Shown piece after piece: positions 41,175 to 50,140 of a DNA stretch of 64,000 nt (positions are counted from its first letter, which is position 1; each line of letters begins with the position of its first letter). Source of the stretch: Ichthyosporea sp. XGB-2017a. Taxonomy: Eukaryota; Opisthokonta; Ichthyosporea. The position numbers and the translations under genes are program-made. The stretch spans positions 62,001 to 126,000 of the forward strand of contig PDIM01000002.1 in assembly GCA_002811675.1 (NCBI GenBank). Direction: 5' to 3'. The notes beneath the pieces are model-generated. The model searched no databases and was not told the DNA's origin. It saw only the letters and a program-made list of their open reading frames with translations.

Positions 41175-42879
41175 ATGGTTCTGTTGGCAGCTTCCATCTG
41201 CACAAAGATGGGCAGGGCCATCATATCGCGTCAGTTTGTCGATATGTCCCGATCACGCATTGAAGGTCTGCTTGCGGCTTTTCCAAAACTTGTGGGGACT
41301 GGAAAACAACATACGTTTGTGGAAACAGAATCGGTTCGTTATGTGTACCAGCCAATTGAGCATTTGTATGTTGTGTTGATTACCACCAAGAATAGCAACA
41401 TTTTGGAGGATTTAGAGACTTTGCACTTGTTTGCGAGGGTGGTAAGTAGTATCCATGTTGTATACATATATGTGAATGTAATCTAATTGCCCTTTTGGTA
41501 GATTCCGGAATATTGTAGAATGCTGACGGAAGGGGAGGTATCGGAAAATGCATTTGATTTGATTTTCGCCTTTGATGAGATTATTGCTCTTGGTTATCGT
41601 GAGAGTGTGAATTTAGCTCAAATTCGAACCTTTACGGAAATGGATTCTCATGATGAAAAAGTGTTTCAACTGGTTCAAAAGGTAAGAGGCATTTGTTATC
41701 GCCATTTATTATCTTTTTTTTAAAAAAAAAATGCCTTCGCCTGCTAACAAACATATATGTATTCAGAACAAGGAAAAGGAAGCGAAAGAAGAGGCCAAGC
41801 GAAAGATGAAAGAGTTGGAACAACAACGAAGAGATTTGAAAACAAACGTGGCACGGGGTTTTTCGGCCACTGGAGGGTTTGGTAGTAATTCGTCTGGAGG
41901 ACCGGGACCCATGTCTGCGTCGGGCAATAACAATTATGGCGGTGGCAATTCAGATTATGGTGGGAGTGCGCCATCCTTTTCTGCTGCACCACGCAAGGAA
42001 AAACCTCTCAGCCGTGGTATGAAATTGGGCGGCAAGGCAAAGGTCAATGATTTTATGGATGCCCTGGAATCCGATGTTGGTATGGTGCCAGAGACGCCCG
42101 TGGTTGGTGGTTCGAGAACAAAAACAAACTCTGAATCAGTCCCGACCGAGTCGGTTCACATTCGCATCGAGGAGAGAATTTCCTTGTGTGCCAATCGCGA
42201 TGGAGGTCTTCAGAACATGGAAGTAAAAGGGGATTTGTTTTTGGTGATTCAAGATGCGGAAAAGGCAAAGGCGAAAATTTGCCTAAACTTATTGGACGAC
42301 AAGGGCTTTCAGTTTAAGACTCATCCAAATGTAAACAAAAAGCTTTTTAGCCAGGACAATATCATTGGCCTAAAAGACCCATCAAGATCTTTTCCCACCA
42401 ATTCTGAGCAGGGTGTTTTAAAGTGGCGCCTGCAAACGTCGGATGAGAGCCTGATTCCGCTCTCCATCAACTGCTGGCCCTCTGTCAATGGCGATGGCAC
42501 CTGCGATGTAAATATCGAATATGAGCTTGAACAAACCCACCTTGTCCTCAAGGATGTCATCATAGCCATTCCAATCCCGCATGGTGCTGGTTCCCCATCC
42601 GTTGAAAGCTGTGATGGCCAGTACGACTTTAATTCTCGCCACGGTAGACTCGAATGGTCCATTCCTCTTATTGACGAAAATGAAACCTCTGGTTCAATGG
42701 AATTTTCATTGGCAAGTTGTTCGGACGCAAATGCCTTATTTCCAGTGTCTGTGGATTTTGTTTCAAACAAGACTTGCTGTGAATTTGTTGTAGACTCGGT
42801 CTTATCTGCCGAAACCGAAGAAGAATTTAAGTACTCCATTGATACTTTGTTTGTTCCCGATTCCTATGAAGTTGTCTAA
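41175..42879 (+). CDS. RET2: Coatomer subunit delta (delta-COP, Ret2)
   Basis: Three exons: 41175-41441, 41502-41681 and 41767-42879. The introns are 60 and 85 bp and all phase 0, giving 519 aa. The N-terminal longin-like half starts [20 protein letters not shown] and includes [10 protein letters not shown][11 protein letters not shown]. A lysine/glutamate coiled linker and glycine/serine hinge follow. The C-terminal mu-homology domain begins around residue 275 and ends in F-V-P-D-S-Y-E-V-V. Delta-COP forms the F-subcomplex of COPI with beta, gamma and zeta and serves Golgi-to-ER retrieval. In this window it shares its promoter with Rpt3. Confidence 0.96.
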
Positions 42880-42993
42880 GCTGAAAAGAACAAAAAAAAA
42901 AGAAAAGAGAAAGAAGAGCTTGCAACGTTTTACTTGAGAGAATCTATGGATAAATAAAAAGAAAAAAAGAAAGTACAATTCGGATGTTTATTA

Positions 42994-43602
42994 TTATTGT
43001 GCTACGGCAGCAGGTGCAGCTCCACCAGCACTTGCAGTGTTGTGTGGACAAAATTTAACAATGTGCCCCATTTGATGACAGCCATTGCATACAATGTCCG
43101 GAGGAAATTGCCCTTGCGCTTGATGATGACCACCTCGTACCCCGCCTCTACCTCCTCTATAACCTCCTCCTCTTCCGCGCCCACCACGAAAACCACCACC
43201 ACGCCCTCGGAGTCCACCGCGATACCCACCAGCAAAAAGATCATGCCTCTCCAATAGCACTTGCACCGCCTTGTGCATATTTCCTAGAATAGATCCTTTC
43301 CCTCTTATACTCCTTCGGCCATACGCCAACAGATTCAAATTGGCACTAATTGTCCGCATAGATGTCGGACACAGCCGTGCAAAGTGCCCCTTTCCTTTAC
43401 ATATATGGCAATCTACCGCATCTTCACTATCCACACTTCCTCTCATAGAAGAACATTGGGACGCCCAATGTCCGAGCCCATTGCAATTAAAGCAGTTTTT
43501 CGGAGTTTCCCCATTTTCATCAGGCTCAGGTTGACTACTCGCCGCAAGTGCCAACTCTTCTTCTCCCACCTGCTCAGTTGCTGCTGCTTCTGTTTCACTC
43601 AT
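42994..43602 (-). CDS. CCHC zinc-knuckle / RGG protein (CNBP-like)
   Basis: 202 aa, intronless. It has three CCHC knuckles: C-F-N-C-N-G-L-G-H-W-A-S-Q-C (residues about 37-50), C-H-I-C-K-G-K-G-H-F-A-R-L-C (about 65-78), and C-N-G-C-H-Q-M-G-H-I-V-K-F-C near the C-terminus. Between the second and third lies a glycine/arginine-rich block (R-G-G, G-R-G) at about 125-162. This layout resembles CNBP/Gis2 single-strand nucleic-acid-binding proteins but has fewer knuckles than CNBP (seven), and the RGG block lies between knuckles rather than after the first one. An RNA-binding or translation role is likely; the exact orthologue is not identifiable. The compact mouse- or yeast-type CNBP order is not kept. 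Confidence 0.8.
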   Translation of the reverse strand: MSETEAAATEQVGEEELALAASSQPEPDENGETPKNCFNCNGLGHWASQCSSMRGSVDSEDAVDCHICKGKGHFARLCPTSMRTISANLNLLAYGRRSIRGKGSILGNMHKAVQVLLERHDLFAGGYRGGLRGRGGGFRGGRGRGGGYRGGRGGVRGGHHQAQGQFPPDIVCNGCHQMGHIVKFCPHNTASAGGAAPAAVAQ

Positions 43603-43819
43603 TGATTAACTAACAAACAAAAAAAAAGACAATAAAAATAAAAAATACTTTAACTTACAAAAATAAAATCAACAACACCACAGAACAAAACCAAAACAAA
43701 AAAAAACAAAACAAAACAAAACAAAAAACAAAAACCTCGATAGACGGTACTGCTCGCTTGTTGGCCTCACAAAAACAGAACATCAGCAGGAAAAACTGAT
43801 CGTTTCAAAAAGAGAACAG

Positions 43820-43853
43820 TGAACACAAAAAAAAAAAAAAAGAAAAAAAAAAG
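43820..43853 (-). terminator. Pol III T-tract after tRNA-Asp
   Basis: On the minus strand the tRNA 3' end runs directly into two long T runs (10 and about 17). Confidence 0.8.
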
Positions 43854-43925
43854 CTCTCCGACCGGGAATTGAACCCGGGTCTCCCGCGTGACAGGCGGGG
43901 ATACTCACCACTATACTATCGAAGA
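43854..43925 (-). tRNA. tRNA-Asp (GTC)
   Basis: 72 bases with no intron. The acceptor stem TCTTCGA pairs with TCGGAGA (one G-T pair) and the discriminator is G. The anticodon loop is CTGTCAC, and box B reads GGTTCAATTCC. A T-run of ten follows at once as a Pol III terminator. A TATA-like ACTATAAGT lies about 40 bp upstream. Confidence 0.97.
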
Positions 43926-44039
43926 TTGCTCGCATGTCAGAGAGAGGCAATTGTCTGTACTTATAGTGTGCCACATGCGAGGAACGGGATGCAAAGAGCT
44001 CTATAAAAATGAAAACAAAATTATTGCCTCCATTGTTCA

Positions 44040-45219
44040 TCTTGAGGAATGGCACGAAGCGAATGCACGAAGCGCATAGGTCTGGTGATCTGCCAGCTGA
44101 CAATCGGGTTTGGTGGCGAAGGAGTGTGCCATGACCAGTGATCATGAGTCATGGTGATGATAATGTAGACTTGTCTGGTGGCTACTCGGACGCAGGCGAC
44201 TACATCAAGTTTGATTTCCCAATGGCCTGGTCTGTGACCATGATGGCTTGCGGAGTGATTGAAAACAGAGATGCATTTGCGAGTGCTGGGGAATTGAATC
44301 ACGCCATGGATGCCATTCGGTGGGGTGCAGACTATTTTATCAAATGCCATCCAAAAGATGAAGTCTTTTACGCACAGGTAGGTGATCCCTACGATGAGCA
44401 TGCGTCTTACTGGGGCACCCCGCAGGGATACACTGGGAAAAGGCCCGCTTGGCAAATCAACGCGACGGCACCGGGCACCGGCCTTACCTGTGAAACGGCG
44501 GTCGCCCTGGCTGCTGCTTCCATTGTGTTTGAAAAGAGCAATTCGTCGTACGCAGAGACTTTGCTCTCACACTCAAAGACTTTTCATGCCTTTGGTTTAA
44601 AGTTTAAAGGAAAATATTCAGACTTGGTTGCCAATGCTAAAGGTTTCTGCCCTTCTTCGAGCTATGAAGATGAAATGGGATGGACTCCCATGTGGCTGTA
44701 TGGTACTATCAAGGATGGTACCTTTTTGGATAGTTTCCACTTTTTTTATGCCGCACAGAAACTTGTCAGACGGAGGTTTATTCAGCTAGAACGACAAAAA
44801 AGATTGGTCTTAAAGTGCTGGCCGCGGGAGTGACGGGCGAGAGCAACTACTTTAGCACTGCAAATTACAACATCATTAACCACCCGAATATCTGCTCTTA
44901 CACTCCGCTTAGAACGCTCTGGTGCAATGAATGGGGTCCCAACAGGTATGCAGCCGAATGTGGCCTTTGTCAGCTTTGCACTCGCCGCGTACATTGGAAA
45001 GCAAAACAAAAGTTCATCTCAGCTAATAAAGCTTGGAAAGAGTCAGATACACTACTTTCTTGCTCTCGGTGGCAACCACTCCCAGAGCTTTATGGTCGGA
45101 TTTGGAAACTCGGCTCCCACTCATTGTCATTACGAAACAGCCTCGACACCTAATGAGAAAAGTGGTTTTGAATACCTCCACAGCCAATCCAAACCCCTAT
45201 GTCTTGGAAGGAAATAAAA
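44040..45219 (+). pseudogene. Broken, truncated glycoside hydrolase family 9 (cellulase) gene
   Basis: Fragments in three frames line up with a GH9 endoglucanase. H-R-S-G-D-L-P-A-D-N-R-V-W-W (about 44074) precedes an in-frame TGA (about 44127). V-D-L-S-G-G-Y-S-D-A-G-D-Y-I-K-F (about 44166) is the family N-terminal signature. A long frame to about 44780 includes W-G-A-D-Y-F and A-L-A-A-A-S. The signal then shifts frame near 44780-44790 (K-K-I-G-L-K-V-L-A-A-G-V) and again near 44950, ending with F-M-V-G-F-G-N-S-A-P and N-P-N-P-Y-V-L-E-G-N. It stops before the C-terminal catalytic D/E region. Lesions are one nonsense codon, at least three frame breaks and a lost 3' end. GH9 enzymes cut beta-1,4-glucan. 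The relic fills the space between tRNA-Asp and tRNA-Thr. Confidence 0.8.
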
Positions 45220-45240
45220 AAGCAAAGCAAAGATAAAGCG

Positions 45241-45265
45241 TTTAAATATGCAATATTTTTGGCCG
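45241..45265 (+). promoter_or_regulatory. Upstream element of tRNA-Thr(TGT)
   Basis: An AT-rich block (TTTAAATATGC.. then TATTTTTGGCCGTT) sits about 40-60 bp before the tRNA. It is nearly identical to the block upstream of the other tRNA-Thr gene at 49520-49546. It is a candidate TATA-type site for TFIIIB. Confidence 0.5.
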
Positions 45266-45304
45266 TTAGACAACCGTCTGAGGGTTCTTTGCGCTGATGC
45301 ATTG

Positions 45305-45376
45305 GGTGCTGTGGCCAAGTGGTAAGGCGTGTGACTTGTAATCATAAGATCCCGGGTTCGACTCCCGGTAGTACCT
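45305..45376 (+). tRNA. tRNA-Thr (TGT)
   Basis: 72 bases, intronless. Acceptor GGTGCTG pairs with TAGTACC (two wobble pairs), with discriminator T. The anticodon loop is CTTGTAA and box B is GGTTCGACTCC. The genomic CCA that follows the discriminator looks accidental. T-rich terminator runs begin about 7 bases downstream. Confidence 0.96.
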
Positions 45377-45382
45377 CCAGAC

Positions 45383-45408
45383 TTTCTTTTTTTGCTTCTT
45401 TTTTTTGT
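45383..45408 (+). terminator. Pol III terminator of tRNA-Thr(TGT)
   Basis: Two T runs (7 and 8 T) interrupted by GCTTC lie just downstream of the tRNA, 105 bp before the CSB start codon. Confidence 0.7.
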
Positions 45409-45512
45409 TTTCTATTTTTCTTTCCGACGTGCTTTTTGGCATCAAAGGGTGGCATTATTATTTTTTCTTTCTTTTTTTTTTCATTTGTGTTACTTATGAG
45501 ATTTATCTTATT

Positions 45513-48500
45513 ATGGACGGTCAGGGAGAGAATCTCATTGAAAGTGAGGATGGGAATATTCTCTCGGGAAGAGAAGGGGCAAGTAAGCCTCTGCCCAAAG
45601 GGGTTAAGCGGAAACAAAAACAAGGGGGTGGTGTAAAAGACGGAAAGACTCGTTTGGAAATTGAGCGGCAAGGGCGCGCGGCAGAAAGCGAAATGGAAGA
45701 TGCGGGGCTTTTGAAGGACTTGGGTGTGGATGTTTATGATCAGACCCGATTCGAAGAGGGAGTTATAGGGCAGATTGAAACAGCCATTGCGGCCGAAGAA
45801 GTGGAGGGATTAAAGATAGAATTGGGCAAACTAGAGGAAATTAATGATAAAGTTGATGGTGAGAAGCAGCTGGCGATTGAGAAGCGGAAGGAGTTTATTG
45901 TGAAGCGAATTGCCGAGCTTCAAAATGGAACAGGGTGTAAAAACGCAGATGTAGAAGAAATAGGTGGTGCGGCCTCGGTGCTTGGCTCTTCAAAGCTGAT
46001 TGAGGAAGAAGATGCGTATTTGGACGACGTTGAGTTTGAAGGGGAAGAGGATTATGTTGCTAGAAAAGGGAAAGCACCTTTAAGAAAAAAAAAACAAAAG
46101 GAGAAAAAAGTAGCTCCACCTGCGAAGAAAATGTTTAGCACCCCACCAGTGAGAAAAGCTGCACAGAAAAAGGTGCTTATTGAAGAGGAAGATTCCGATT
46201 CTTTTCTTGAAGATGAAGAAGAGTATCGACCGGATGAGGACAAAGAAAGTGATGCTGATGTGGAGATTGTTTCTGAAGAGGAAGAAGAAGAAGAAATAGA
46301 ATACAATACGACCGCTAATTCAGGTGGTGATGACAGCGATGACTGGAAGTACGAAGAAAGGGTGTCCAAATGGCTCGATCAACGAGAGAATGAACGTCGC
46401 GTCAGACAGCAAAATATTGTTAAAGAGGAATATATGAGCTTTGAGGAGCGACTTGAAAAGGAAGAGTTTGGGAAGGGACCAATCCGTGATGCTATTCTAA
46501 GTGATGGTTTTCGCGTGCCTGGAGAAATCTGGGTAAAACTGTTCAAGTTCCAAAGGGTAACGATGAAGTGGCTGTGGGTTTTGCATAGTCAAAATGCAGG
46601 GGGGATTCTAGGAGACGAAATGGGGTTGGGAAAAACTGTGCAAATGATAGCCTTTTTGGTGGGACTTCGGTACTCGTCGGGAATTTCCGAGTCTATAGTA
46701 AGAAAGAAACTTTGCCGTCCCATTTTGATTGTGTGCCCTGCAACCGTAATGAGACAATGGATGTCAGAGTTTCACAAGTGGTGGCCCCCTTTCCGCATCG
46801 TCATTTTTCATGGTGCGGGTATAAGTGCGGAAGAAAAAAGGGCGAGGCTGCTTGATTCGTATACGGGAACGACCAATGTATTTGTGACCACTTATACTAC
46901 TGTGCGCTTGTATCAAGCAGACTTGCTAAATGTGAATTGGAACTATGTGGTGCTTGACGAGGGGCACAAAATACGTAATCCGGATGCAGCTGTGACCTTG
47001 GTGTGCAAACAATTTCGAACAGCCCATCGAATCATTTTGTCCGGCTCTCCAATTCAAAATAGCTTGAATGAATTGTGGTCGTTGTATGATTTTGTTTTCC
47101 CGGGTAAGCTGGGTACACTCCCCGTGTTCCTTGCCCAATTTGCCATTCCCATCAACAATGGCGGGTATGCAAATGCGTCTTCTGTTCAAGTGCAGACGGC
47201 GTACAAGTGCGCGTGTGTTTTGCGCGATGTCATTAATCCATATTTACTACGTCGGCTAAAGCAGGACGTTAAACTCGAACTTCCAGAAAAGAAGGAGCAA
47301 ATCTTGTTTTGCAAGTTGACCCCGCATCAAAGAAGAATATACAAGCAGATTATTGAGAGTAGAGCCGTTGAACAAATCCTGAGTGGGGAACGACAAATTT
47401 TCTATGGTATTTTTTTGCTGCGAAAGTTGTGTAACCATCCAGCTCTATTAGTTCGAGATTCGTTAAAGTATCTAAAGGGGGTAAAGAAAGAAAGTTTGCT
47501 TGCCAAAAAAGGAGAAGAGAGCGAAAAGAAAAAAAAGCCGTGGAAGAAGAAAAAGAGAACATATGCCGATCGTGTCAAAGAAAAGGTTGCTTCACGATCA
47601 GTGTATGGAGTCGAGGAGAATGACTTTAAAGAAGCAATCGATGGCGATGGTGATGGTGAGGACGAAGAAGAAGAAATTTTTGAAGAGCCTTTACCTTTTG
47701 ATGGTGAACAAGTAGAGTGCGAATGGATGCAATCGGGCAAAATGTTGGTAGTCGACTCCCTTTTGAGAATGTGGTATGATCAGAAACACCGCGTGTTGTT
47801 GTTTTCACAAACAAGGCAAATGTTGGATCTTATTGAGGCATTTGTGGTTGAAAAGGGATATACGTTTAGACGAATGGACGGAAACACAAACATCAATCAA
47901 AGACAAGCTCTCATTGACGAATTTAACAAAAGGAAAGACATTTTTGTTTTTCTTTTAACAACAAAGGTGGGCGGCCTTGGTGTCAATTTGATGGGAGCAA
48001 ATCGTGTTGTTATATATGATCCAGACTGGAATCCATCAACCGACAATCAAGCCATGGAACGTGCTTGGAGAATTGGGCAAACAAAAAATGTCACTGTGTA
48101 TCGCTTGCTGACTGCTGGAACTATTGAGGAAAAAATCTATCACCGGCAGATATTTAAACAATTTTTGACAAATAGAGTCTTGAAGGATCCAAAACAAAAA
48201 CGATTTTTCAAGTCTAATGACCTTTATGAGCTTTTTACTCTGGGATCAGATGGAGTTGAAACGACAGAGACTGGTGCAATCTTTTCTGGAACAGGATCTG
48301 AAATTGAAAAGAAAGAGGTTGTTGTCGAAAGCGAAGAAGAAAAAGAAGAGGAAGAAGAAACCATCGGCAATGTAGCACGCGTGAGCAATCTTAAAGACAT
48401 TCCGTCCGAACGCAGTAGCCCTGTCAGTGTTGTGGACAGTGAGCCGTCTTCTTCTTTTTCAGCAAAGGGTAAATCAGCTATGGTTTTGGACAGGAAGCGA

Positions 48501-49298
48501 AAATCGGAAAACGATGAAGCCAATGCAGTGAAAATTCGAAAAGCGAAAAAGAGTGGAAAAGACGATGATTTAATTTTAGAGGAATTGTTCAAATCTGCTG
48601 GCATCCATAGTGCTCTGAAACACGACACCATTGTTGATTCGGCTAATCAAGAAACCATACTTGTAGAGAAAGAAGCTGAAAGAATAGCAAAGGAGGCTGC
48701 GGATGCACTAAAACTTTCGAGACAGGCATGTAGACAAATGTCCGTCTCAACTCCTACGTGGACTGGAAAATCTGGACTTTCTGGAGCCCAAAGTCAACCG
48801 AAAAAAAGATTTGGTCAGGTTTCATCCTCTCGCATTTTACCAAAAAAAAACAATATGTTTCAACAAAAAGAGCTCAATACTACTAATCATAATACTATGG
48901 ACCCAAATGTACCCAGGCATATTCGCCAGCTTATGGCAACTGAAGAAGGCCCAACCCAAAGTACAAGCACTTTTTTTGGCGGTGAAGGGGATGAGGCAAG
49001 GGGTCTATTGAAGTCATTCAAAATTCTTCGGAAAATGCAATCTCGCAACAGAAATTCAAAGCATTTGCATGTTAGCACAGAAGAAGAAGATAATCAAAGA
49101 AAACATATTATTGACGAGTTGAGAAAGTTTATTGCATCTAAAGGAGGAATATGCCCAACTCAAGATATTGTAGACCAGTTCAAACTAAAACTAGATAAAG
49201 GTGACACTGCAGTGTTCAGGGCAATGCTACAACAAATTGCCCAGTTTATCAGACGTGATGGACAGGGAATGTGGAAAATCAAAGATGAGTTTTTGTAA
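45513..49298 (+). CDS. RAD26: CSB/Rad26 SWI2/SNF2 ATPase (transcription-coupled repair)
   Basis: 1261 aa from the ATG at 45513. The longer frame adds a phenylalanine-rich leader that reads through the tRNA flank. An acidic, basic-patched N-terminus leads to a Snf2 helicase: motif I G-D-E-M-G-L-G-K-T at about residue 367, motif II D-E-G-H at about 481 (DEGH is typical of Rad26/CSB), and S-G-S-P-I-Q-N motif III. After an acidic insert come motifs V-VI, with T-T-K-V-G-G-L-G-V-N-L and Q-A-M-E-R-A-W-R-I-G-Q. The last 65 residues form a winged-helix-like end with G-x-x-P-T-Q-D-I-V-D-Q-F, as in CSB. The protein remodels stalled RNA polymerase II and starts transcription-coupled excision repair. It is flanked by inverted tRNA-Thr genes. 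Confidence 0.95.
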   Translation: MDGQGENLIESEDGNILSGREGASKPLPKGVKRKQKQGGGVKDGKTRLEIERQGRAAESEMEDAGLLKDLGVDVYDQTRFEEGVIGQIETAIAAEEVEGLKIELGKLEEINDKVDGEKQLAIEKRKEFIVKRIAELQNGTGCKNADVEEIGGAASVLGSSKLIEEEDAYLDDVEFEGEEDYVARKGKAPLRKKKQKEKKVAPPAKKMFSTPPVRKAAQKKVLIEEEDSDSFLEDEEEYRPDEDKESDADVEIVSEEEEEEEIEYNTTANSGGDDSDDWKYEERVSKWLDQRENERRVRQQNIVKEEYMSFEERLEKEEFGKGPIRDAILSDGFRVPGEIWVKLFKFQRVTMKWLWVLHSQNAGGILGDEMGLGKTVQMIAFLVGLRYSSGISESIVRKKLCRPILIVCPATVMRQWMSEFHKWWPPFRIVIFHGAGISAEEKRARLLDSYTGTTNVFVTTYTTVRLYQADLLNVNWNYVVLDEGHKIRNPDAAVTLVCKQFRTAHRIILSGSPIQNSLNELWSLYDFVFPGKLGTLPVFLAQFAIPINNGGYANASSVQVQTAYKCACVLRDVINPYLLRRLKQDVKLELPEKKEQILFCKLTPHQRRIYKQIIESRAVEQILSGERQIFYGIFLLRKLCNHPALLVRDSLKYLKGVKKESLLAKKGEESEKKKKPWKKKKRTYADRVKEKVASRSVYGVEENDFKEAIDGDGDGEDEEEEIFEEPLPFDGEQVECEWMQSGKMLVVDSLLRMWYDQKHRVLLFSQTRQMLDLIEAFVVEKGYTFRRMDGNTNINQRQALIDEFNKRKDIFVFLLTTKVGGLGVNLMGANRVVIYDPDWNPSTDNQAMERAWRIGQTKNVTVYRLLTAGTIEEKIYHRQIFKQFLTNRVLKDPKQKRFFKSNDLYELFTLGSDGVETTETGAIFSGTGSEIEKKEVVVESEEEKEEEEETIGNVARVSNLKDIPSERSSPVSVVDSEPSSSFSAKGKSAMVLDRKRKSENDEANAVKIRKAKKSGKDDDLILEELFKSAGIHSALKHDTIVDSANQETILVEKEAERIAKEAADALKLSRQACRQMSVSTPTWTGKSGLSGAQSQPKKRFGQVSSSRILPKKNNMFQQKELNTTNHNTMDPNVPRHIRQLMATEEGPTQSTSTFFGGEGDEARGLLKSFKILRKMQSRNRNSKHLHVSTEEEDNQRKHIIDELRKFIASKGGICPTQDIVDQFKLKLDKGDTAVFRAMLQQIAQFIRRDGQGMWKIKDEFL

Positions 49299-49434
49299 TA
49301 AATTTCACAACATAAATTTTTCTAAAAACGATGTAGGAAGAAGGTTGTTGAAACAAAAAAAAAAAAAAAACGAAACAAAAAACAAACCCTGTTCCACAGC
49401 TGATTTAAGGAGAAACAAAAAAAAAGTAACCAGG

Positions 49435-49506
49435 AGGTGCTACCGGGAATCGAACCCGGGATCTTATGATTACGAGTCACACGCCGTGCCGCTGGGCCAC
49501 AGCACC
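49435..49506 (-). tRNA. tRNA-Thr (CGT)
   Basis: 72 bases, intronless. Acceptor GGTGCTG pairs with TAGCACC, with discriminator T. The anticodon loop is CTCGTAA and box B is GGTTCGATTCC. It differs from the TGT gene at only about seven positions, including the wobble base. A run of nine T follows on the minus strand at about 49417-49425. Confidence 0.96.
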
Positions 49507-49519
49507 CCATAATTGGCTA

Positions 49520-49546
49520 TTGAACGGCCAAAAATAAAGCATATTT
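49520..49546 (-). promoter_or_regulatory. Upstream element of tRNA-Thr(CGT)
   Basis: Read on the minus strand: TAAATATGCTTTATTTTTGG then CCGTT, about 20-40 bp before the tRNA. It is closely similar to the element before tRNA-Thr(TGT). Confidence 0.5.
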
Positions 49547-49639
49547 AGATGCTGCATCTTTGTTTCCAAACATGGCAGAGGATGTTCTACTATTGTTCCT
49601 TTATAAAATTAGGTGCTTCTTTAGAAGAGCTAGTAGGCT

Positions 49640-49870
49640 CTTATGGCGGCTACGTTATCTGGAACACTCCCTGAATGTCTAAAAACATCATGAAGAACAA
49701 TTCCCCGTGCATCAACAGCTACTTGACTATTTATTCCGAACCTAGAAAATGGTCCTGCATTCACACCACACACGTCTTTACTCTTTATGGCCACAGAACA
49801 CAGAACTCCATTGTTTGTTGAACGGCGAAAACAATGGCCAAAAAAATCGGTCCCTTACAGGTACTTGTGT
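49640..49870 (-). pseudogene. PIF/Harbinger-like (DDE_Tnp_4) transposase scrap
   Basis: Reading the minus strand from about 49865 gives G-T-D-F-F-G-H (compare the D-G-T-H motif), then G-V-L-C-S-V-A-I, F-G-I-N-S-Q-V-A-V-D-A-R-G-I-V-L-H-D-V, and G-S-V-P-D-N-V-A-A-I-R. In intact transposases of this family the corresponding segment is S-I-N-V-Q-A-V-x-D followed by G-S-x-H-D. A stop precedes G-T-D and further stops follow. No terminal inverted repeats were found. It is a short relic of a mobile element. Confidence 0.45.
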
Positions 49871-50140
49871 CGTTAATGGCGTTTGCTCCAAAGTGTTGCA
49901 CCTGACTTTGGAAAAGCCAGATTTCGAGACCACCTTATCGAATGTGTATGAGAAGGGGAGAGCAGAAGTAAAGAAACACCTGATAAATCTACACCGGCAC
50001 ATCTTTGCATTCGTGTGACAATGGCCTTTGGCGGTATCAAATTCGGGATTCTGGTAAAGCCACTACAGTTTTGTTTTAGAAAAGGGTTACTAACAACAAG
50101 GCACTACTTTTGATTTTTTTCTTTATTAAATTATGTCCAC

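Larger units (their letters stand above)
49507..50140. other. Spacer with transposase debris
   Basis: 634 bp between tRNA-Thr(CGT) and the OMP decarboxylase stop. Apart from the tRNA upstream element and the transposase-like scrap listed separately, nothing is seen. Confidence 0.5.

Noticed and set aside
45377-45379. CCA encoded after tRNA-Thr(TGT)
   Set aside because: The sister tRNA-Thr(CGT) has CCT at the same place, so CCA is most likely chance.
45405-45512. Upstream N-terminal extension of the CSB frame
   Set aside because: It is a phenylalanine-rich translation of the Pol III terminator and spacer after the tRNA.
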